From Anaeramoeba flamelloides (lineage: Eukaryota > Metamonada > Anaeramoebidae), in NCBI GenBank assembly GCA_027625915.1, contig JANTQA010000057.1:11284001-11348000 (forward strand): a stretch of DNA of 64,000 nt, read 5' to 3'. The notes beneath the pieces were generated by a model, which saw only the letters and a list, made by a program, of their open reading frames with translations, was not told where the DNA came from and searched no databases. Positions 60,046-64,000 of the stretch are shown piece by piece (position 1 is the first letter of the stretch; each line of letters opens with the position of its first letter). Position numbers and translations under genes: made by a program.

Positions 60046-60929
60046 CGGTTCAGATTTAAATTAAATTTTGTGGTAAGATGATAAAAAAAGGTCGATAATT
60101 AATCTAATATTAAAATGTTTTTTTTTTAAAATTTTTTCATAAAAACAAATTTTTTGATAACCAAATGATGTTTCTTTGTTAAAATCTACATATTTAATTG
60201 TTCTCTCTTTTTTTTTGTACAAATTACTTTTTTGTTTTTTAATATCTTCTTATTTTTTCTTTAAATTTTATTTAATAAACCCATTTTTCTTGATTATCTA
60301 TTGTTTAATCTTTTGTTTTGCTTGCTTGCTTTATACAATAAGCCAATATTTTGATCAGGAGTAAAATTTTTCGAAACAATACCTTTAAAAATGTGATAAA
60401 TAACGAAAATTTAGTCTAAAGTGGGTTTAATAATAAAATCAAATTATTTAAAATGATTTGTGATAATTCTCAAGTAACAAGTCCAAAGAAAAATTTTTTA
60501 TTGTTATTTATCAGATCTATTATTAATATTAAACTGATCTGAGTTACCATTCAGAATAGTGTCAACAATAATACTGTTTTCCAAAAATTACCAAATAATG
60601 GATCAAAAAAATGTGTGCCCAAAACCTATAAAAAGTGTTTCAAAATATAATCAGTTCTTTTTTTTTTATTTATTCTTATTCTAATTTAAAATATAATTCA
60701 CTGTTCAATTGTCTACACTAGTCCAAATCATTTTGAAAGTTAAACTCCTTGATATTTTCTGTAAATTTTAAATTATTCATTGGATTTGTTCAAAATAATT
60801 AGAATTTTATGAAATTTTTTTTAATTTTTTTACAAATAAAAATTTACTTTTTAATTATTCATATATTTTAGAAACAAAAAATATTAAATTTGATCCTTCA
60901 TTTTAAGGAATTTTTTAGACAATAATAGA
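60046..60929. other. AT-rich stretch without a gene
   Basis: The frame at 60176-60364 is a Phe/Leu/Ile-rich chance frame. No repeat partner was recognised. Confidence 0.3.
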
Positions 60930-61278
60930 AATTTAAAAACAAATATCATATTTACTTCTTCAAAATTTTAGGGTTTCTTGGATCATTTAATATCGAAGCT
61001 TTCTTGAAACAAGATAAAGATTTTATTTTGAAACCAGATCAAAATTTTCTAAACGAATTATTATGACAAAATCGTTAAATTCAAATTTCAATTTTTTTTT
61101 TCAGAAATTGTAGTTTTTTTTTTTTGGGTTATATTTATTAAAAGAAATCTATGTAGACTTCTAAAACAATGTTTTTCAAACGAAAATATTTATCTTGTTT
61201 CAAGAAAACTTCGATATTAAATGATACAAGGAACCCTACAATTTTGAAGAAGTAAATATGATATTTGTTTTTAAATTT
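60930..61278. repeat. Long foldback, about 90-bp arms
   Basis: Arms 60930-61019 and 61189-61278 are reverse complements with a few mismatches, sharing ACAAATATCATATTTACTTC, TCNTTTAATATCGAAG and TTGAAACAAGATAAA. The loop is about 170 bp. Weaker pairing continues outward for about 40 bp. It is non-coding. Confidence 0.85.
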
Positions 61279-63036
61279 GGATTATTAAATGTAAAAAATC
61301 CGAAAATTTTAGATTCAAGGATAAATTATCCTAAAAATAGAGACAATTTTCTCAAAATTTTTTTCTTGAAGAAAACATAAAACTTTTTTAATAATTGATA
61401 AAAAAAATGAAAAATTTGAAACAAATTATAATTCCAAATTGCTTATTGTCTCAAAATACACATAAGGTTACATTAAAAAACACACAATAGCTCTGGTTTA
61501 TTATCGAATACTACATTATATCTATTCTTGGAAGAAGAATAAACCAAGGAAGGTGTTTATTTGAAATAGGTAATGTTAAAGTAGTTTTTGTTTTACTTGT
61601 TTTTTCTTTGCATCATGAAAAAAATTTACAGTCAAGTGGGCACAGTTGTTGTAATATAGTAAAATATATAAATTTAAAGGGGAAAAATAGGGATTAGAAG
61701 AAAAAAATTTCATTTCAAAATTGAAATCTTTTTTTGTTTTTACTTTTTTCTTTTTTTTTAAATTTTTAATTCATTAAAAAAAGTTTTTTTTAAAAAGATC
61801 TATATACACTAGATAAAAACATTTTATTCTAATATTATTAAAAAGGTGAAAATAAATTAAAGAAATCATATTCATTTCAATTGTTATTTTATTTGGCTCT
61901 ACATAGGAGATCCAAATTAACCTTGTTGTTTTTCTTAATATTTTAACCAAAGAATTTGAGTTTTTGATTTTTTTAGAAGATTTATTGATTTATTAGTTTT
62001 ACTTCATCCAGATCTCAACTCTTCTTTAATATGTATTATTTTAATTCTTTCTTATAAACTATCTTTCATAATAATTGGCCCATTAAAAATCAAATTTTAA
62101 AGAAAAATATTTTTAATAATTGAAGTTATCTATTATAATATAAAAATTTAGATTTTAATATTCAATACTATACTCAAGAGATATTTATTTTTCCTCTAAA
62201 AATAAAAGAAAAAAAAATAAAAAAAACTGTTAAAAAAAATTGGGCCATTTATTTTGAATGAAGCATTACATATAAAATTGAAAATTTAAAAAATTAAAAA
62301 AACCCATTTATCGATTCTCCTTCCATTTGAATAACTAAATCTAATCTCTTTTTCATATTTAAAAACAAATTTTTCATTAATTCATCTGTTACTTTTTTCA
62401 AATTTTTCATTTTCATTTTCCATTTTAACAAAACACTTTTGAAAAAATAAAAAAGAGAAAAAATGATTTATTTGCAAACTTTTCATTGTGAGAGGAAAAA
62501 CTTCAAAACGATACAAAAACAATTAATTATTAAAATGTAAGGTGGGCCATTTATTATGAAATTTAGTTTATATTCTTGAAAATTTCAATTCTAAAAAATA
62601 TTTGATATTTAAAAAAAATGTTTTTTTTTGGATATCCACCTTTGGTTTAAACAAAGTTTATAAAAAAGAAGCCAAGTTGAAGATCAATCAACCAAGAACT
62701 CAAATAACAACGCTTTATTATATATACAAGATAATTTTTTTCCCATTTCAAGTACCTTAATCCTTAACTCATAAATTAGTTGCTATACAAAATAATGATC
62801 TTCATTAGGTTATATTAAATTAAAAAAAAAAATAAAATATAATATTTCTTAATGTTTTTTTATTTTGAAAATGTACCAATTCAAAAAATAAGAAAAAAAA
62901 AAAAAGATTAAAAAGTAAATAGAAAAAAAGAAAGTAAAGAAAAGAATAATAATAATAAAAATTTTAAAGAAAAAAAACCAACAACAATAATGTTATTGAA
63001 TAGAAAGAAAAGAAATTAATTTTTTTTTTTCTTGAA
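61279..63036 (+). repeat. Dispersed repeat R2, copies 3 and 4, and 3' region of the RGS gene
   Basis: 61480-62040 has R2-related words (AACCAAGGAAGGTGTTTATTT, GGATTAGAAGAAAAAAATT). 62053-62565 is nearly identical to 6793-7302, so that part was copied recently. The rest up to 63036 is AT-rich and includes the 3' untranslated region of the minus-strand gene that follows. Confidence 0.6.
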
Positions 63037-63920
63037 TTAAACAAGACCAGCTTCACGTAAAATTTCAAATAAATTTTCATCTGCATGGAACTTATGGATA
63101 AGGTCTTTACACAAATTACTTTTTAAAAATCGAGGCCAAGAGTCAGATTCCATTAAATCGAAAATGGAATTTTGAGGTTCGTTATACATATCGATTGTAG
63201 TCTTTTTCAAAGATTTTTTGATTTGTTCTTTATCATTACTATCAAGATTGACCTCAAAAACGGAGCTTGGATCGATATATTTGTCATAAATATAGCGGGC
63301 TCGTTCTTTAATTTCATCTCTTTCGGCTAATTTTTTAAAATCTTCAACTTCATCCCAAAAAAGAATATTTTCAACACTAAATTCTTGTACTAAAAAGTCT
63401 TTAAAGGCATCGTGGGCGTGTTCGTCCTTCAGAACATTATCGAGGGAAGATAGAATACTACTTGAGGGTACTTTAATTCTTTCAGCACCAATATAACTCA
63501 GGTAAAGGGGGTGTACATCACTGACAATGTAGGTGATTGCGTTATAATAGACAGAGAGCAATGCAGAAACTGTAACGTTGCCAATATATGAAAGAACTAA
63601 GTATGGGACGATTGTAACTATCCATACAAACGTAATGATTTTTAATTCTTTATTGATATTAAATTCATCTCGAATGCTCCTTAGAAACCAAATTGAAAAA
63701 ATGATTAATGCTAAAAATGGTCCAAAGAAAGCACTTAATGAAATAATTGCAGTTTCGGTTGTTGCACAACCGTATCGATCTGGATAATTCCTCTCGTCAA
63801 TAAATTGCCGATACAAGCCAAATGCAAATAATCCAAAGCAAAGTAAATAAAGCCATCTTAATAAATGCTTATCTGAAAACCATTTACGTCTTCTCATTAG
63901 CCACGATTGTTTATCGTTCC
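63037..63920 (-). CDS. 7TM-RGS protein, 3' exon (gene continues off the window)
   Basis: The exon begins after an acceptor TTTAATATAG (splice phase 1) and ends with TAA at 63037, coding about 294 residues. At least four membrane segments are visible (LLRWLYLLCFGLFAFGLY; IISLSAFFGPFLALIIFSIW; ITFVWIVTIVPYLVLSYIG; SALLSVYYNAITYIV). An RGS domain follows with its hallmark words: FKDFLVQEFSVENILFWDEV, ARYIYDKYIDPSSVFEVNLD and SDSWPRFLKS. RGS domains speed GTP hydrolysis by G-alpha. A receptor-like protein with its own RGS domain would sense a signal and switch off the G protein at the same membrane. The remaining membrane segments should lie upstream, beyond 64000. The RGS core looks intact. Confidence 0.9.
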
Positions 63921-64000
63921 CTATATTAAAAAAATTATACAATTATTGATTTGTTATATTTTATTGTTTTCGTTTTAGATTTTATTTAGAAAACGAAGTG

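Overview
The window looks like nuclear DNA of an AT-rich, intron-containing microbial eukaryote. The host gene families fit an amoeboid protist: a rhomboid protease, an alpha-kinase with a vWA-like region (the Dictyostelium VwkA arrangement), a membrane protein fused to an RGS domain, a short MGxxxT protein with one PAS domain, and ubiquitin. This mix, with Lys/Asn/Ser-rich low complexity and short T-rich introns, is what I would expect of Anaeramoeba (Metamonada); an amoebozoan is the alternative. That assignment is inference. Genes end in TAA or TGA and use CAA for Gln, so the code appears standard. I found no tRNA, rRNA or CRISPR.

Layout. 0.4-2.2 kb holds a reverse-transcriptase fossil, followed by a foldback and a dispersed repeat. 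3.8-4.65 kb has two facing exon groups, one an SH3 exon. 10.5-11.3 kb holds a divergent ubiquitin copy with TAA at codon 2 and, divergently, a small three-exon gene with very short introns. 16.8-18.7 kb is a complete three-exon rhomboid protease. 25.45-26.07 kb is a complete two-exon PAS gene. 28.2-31.6 kb is a candidate TTA-flanked DNA element carrying possible small spliced genes. 36.3-50.3 kb, all on the plus strand, holds exons of one or more large proteins sharing a TF-x-E-(F/Y)-E motif and ending in a helical 623-residue region; it may be one 14-kb gene whose introns filled with repeats. 51.8-55 kb holds exon-like pieces on both strands that I could not fully assemble. 55.9-58.5 kb is the alpha-kinase gene (minus) with a frame break in a 29-T run. 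63.0-63.9 kb is the 3' exon of a 7TM-RGS gene that runs off the right edge.

The rest is mostly dispersed repeats: at least three miniature DNA-transposon families (TA-flanked mariner-like, TTAA-flanked, and one with 45-bp inverted ends), four long foldbacks, and several 0.2-1.5 kb families with two to four copies here. Two repeat pairs show a filled site next to an empty site, which dates insertions relative to the host repeats.

The recognised genes suggest signalling and membrane biology (PAS sensor, G-protein regulator, alpha-kinase, intramembrane protease, possible scaffold protein), but nothing links them as one pathway. Exon boundaries were set by eye from GT/AG sites and phase agreement; no transcript or database search was available.
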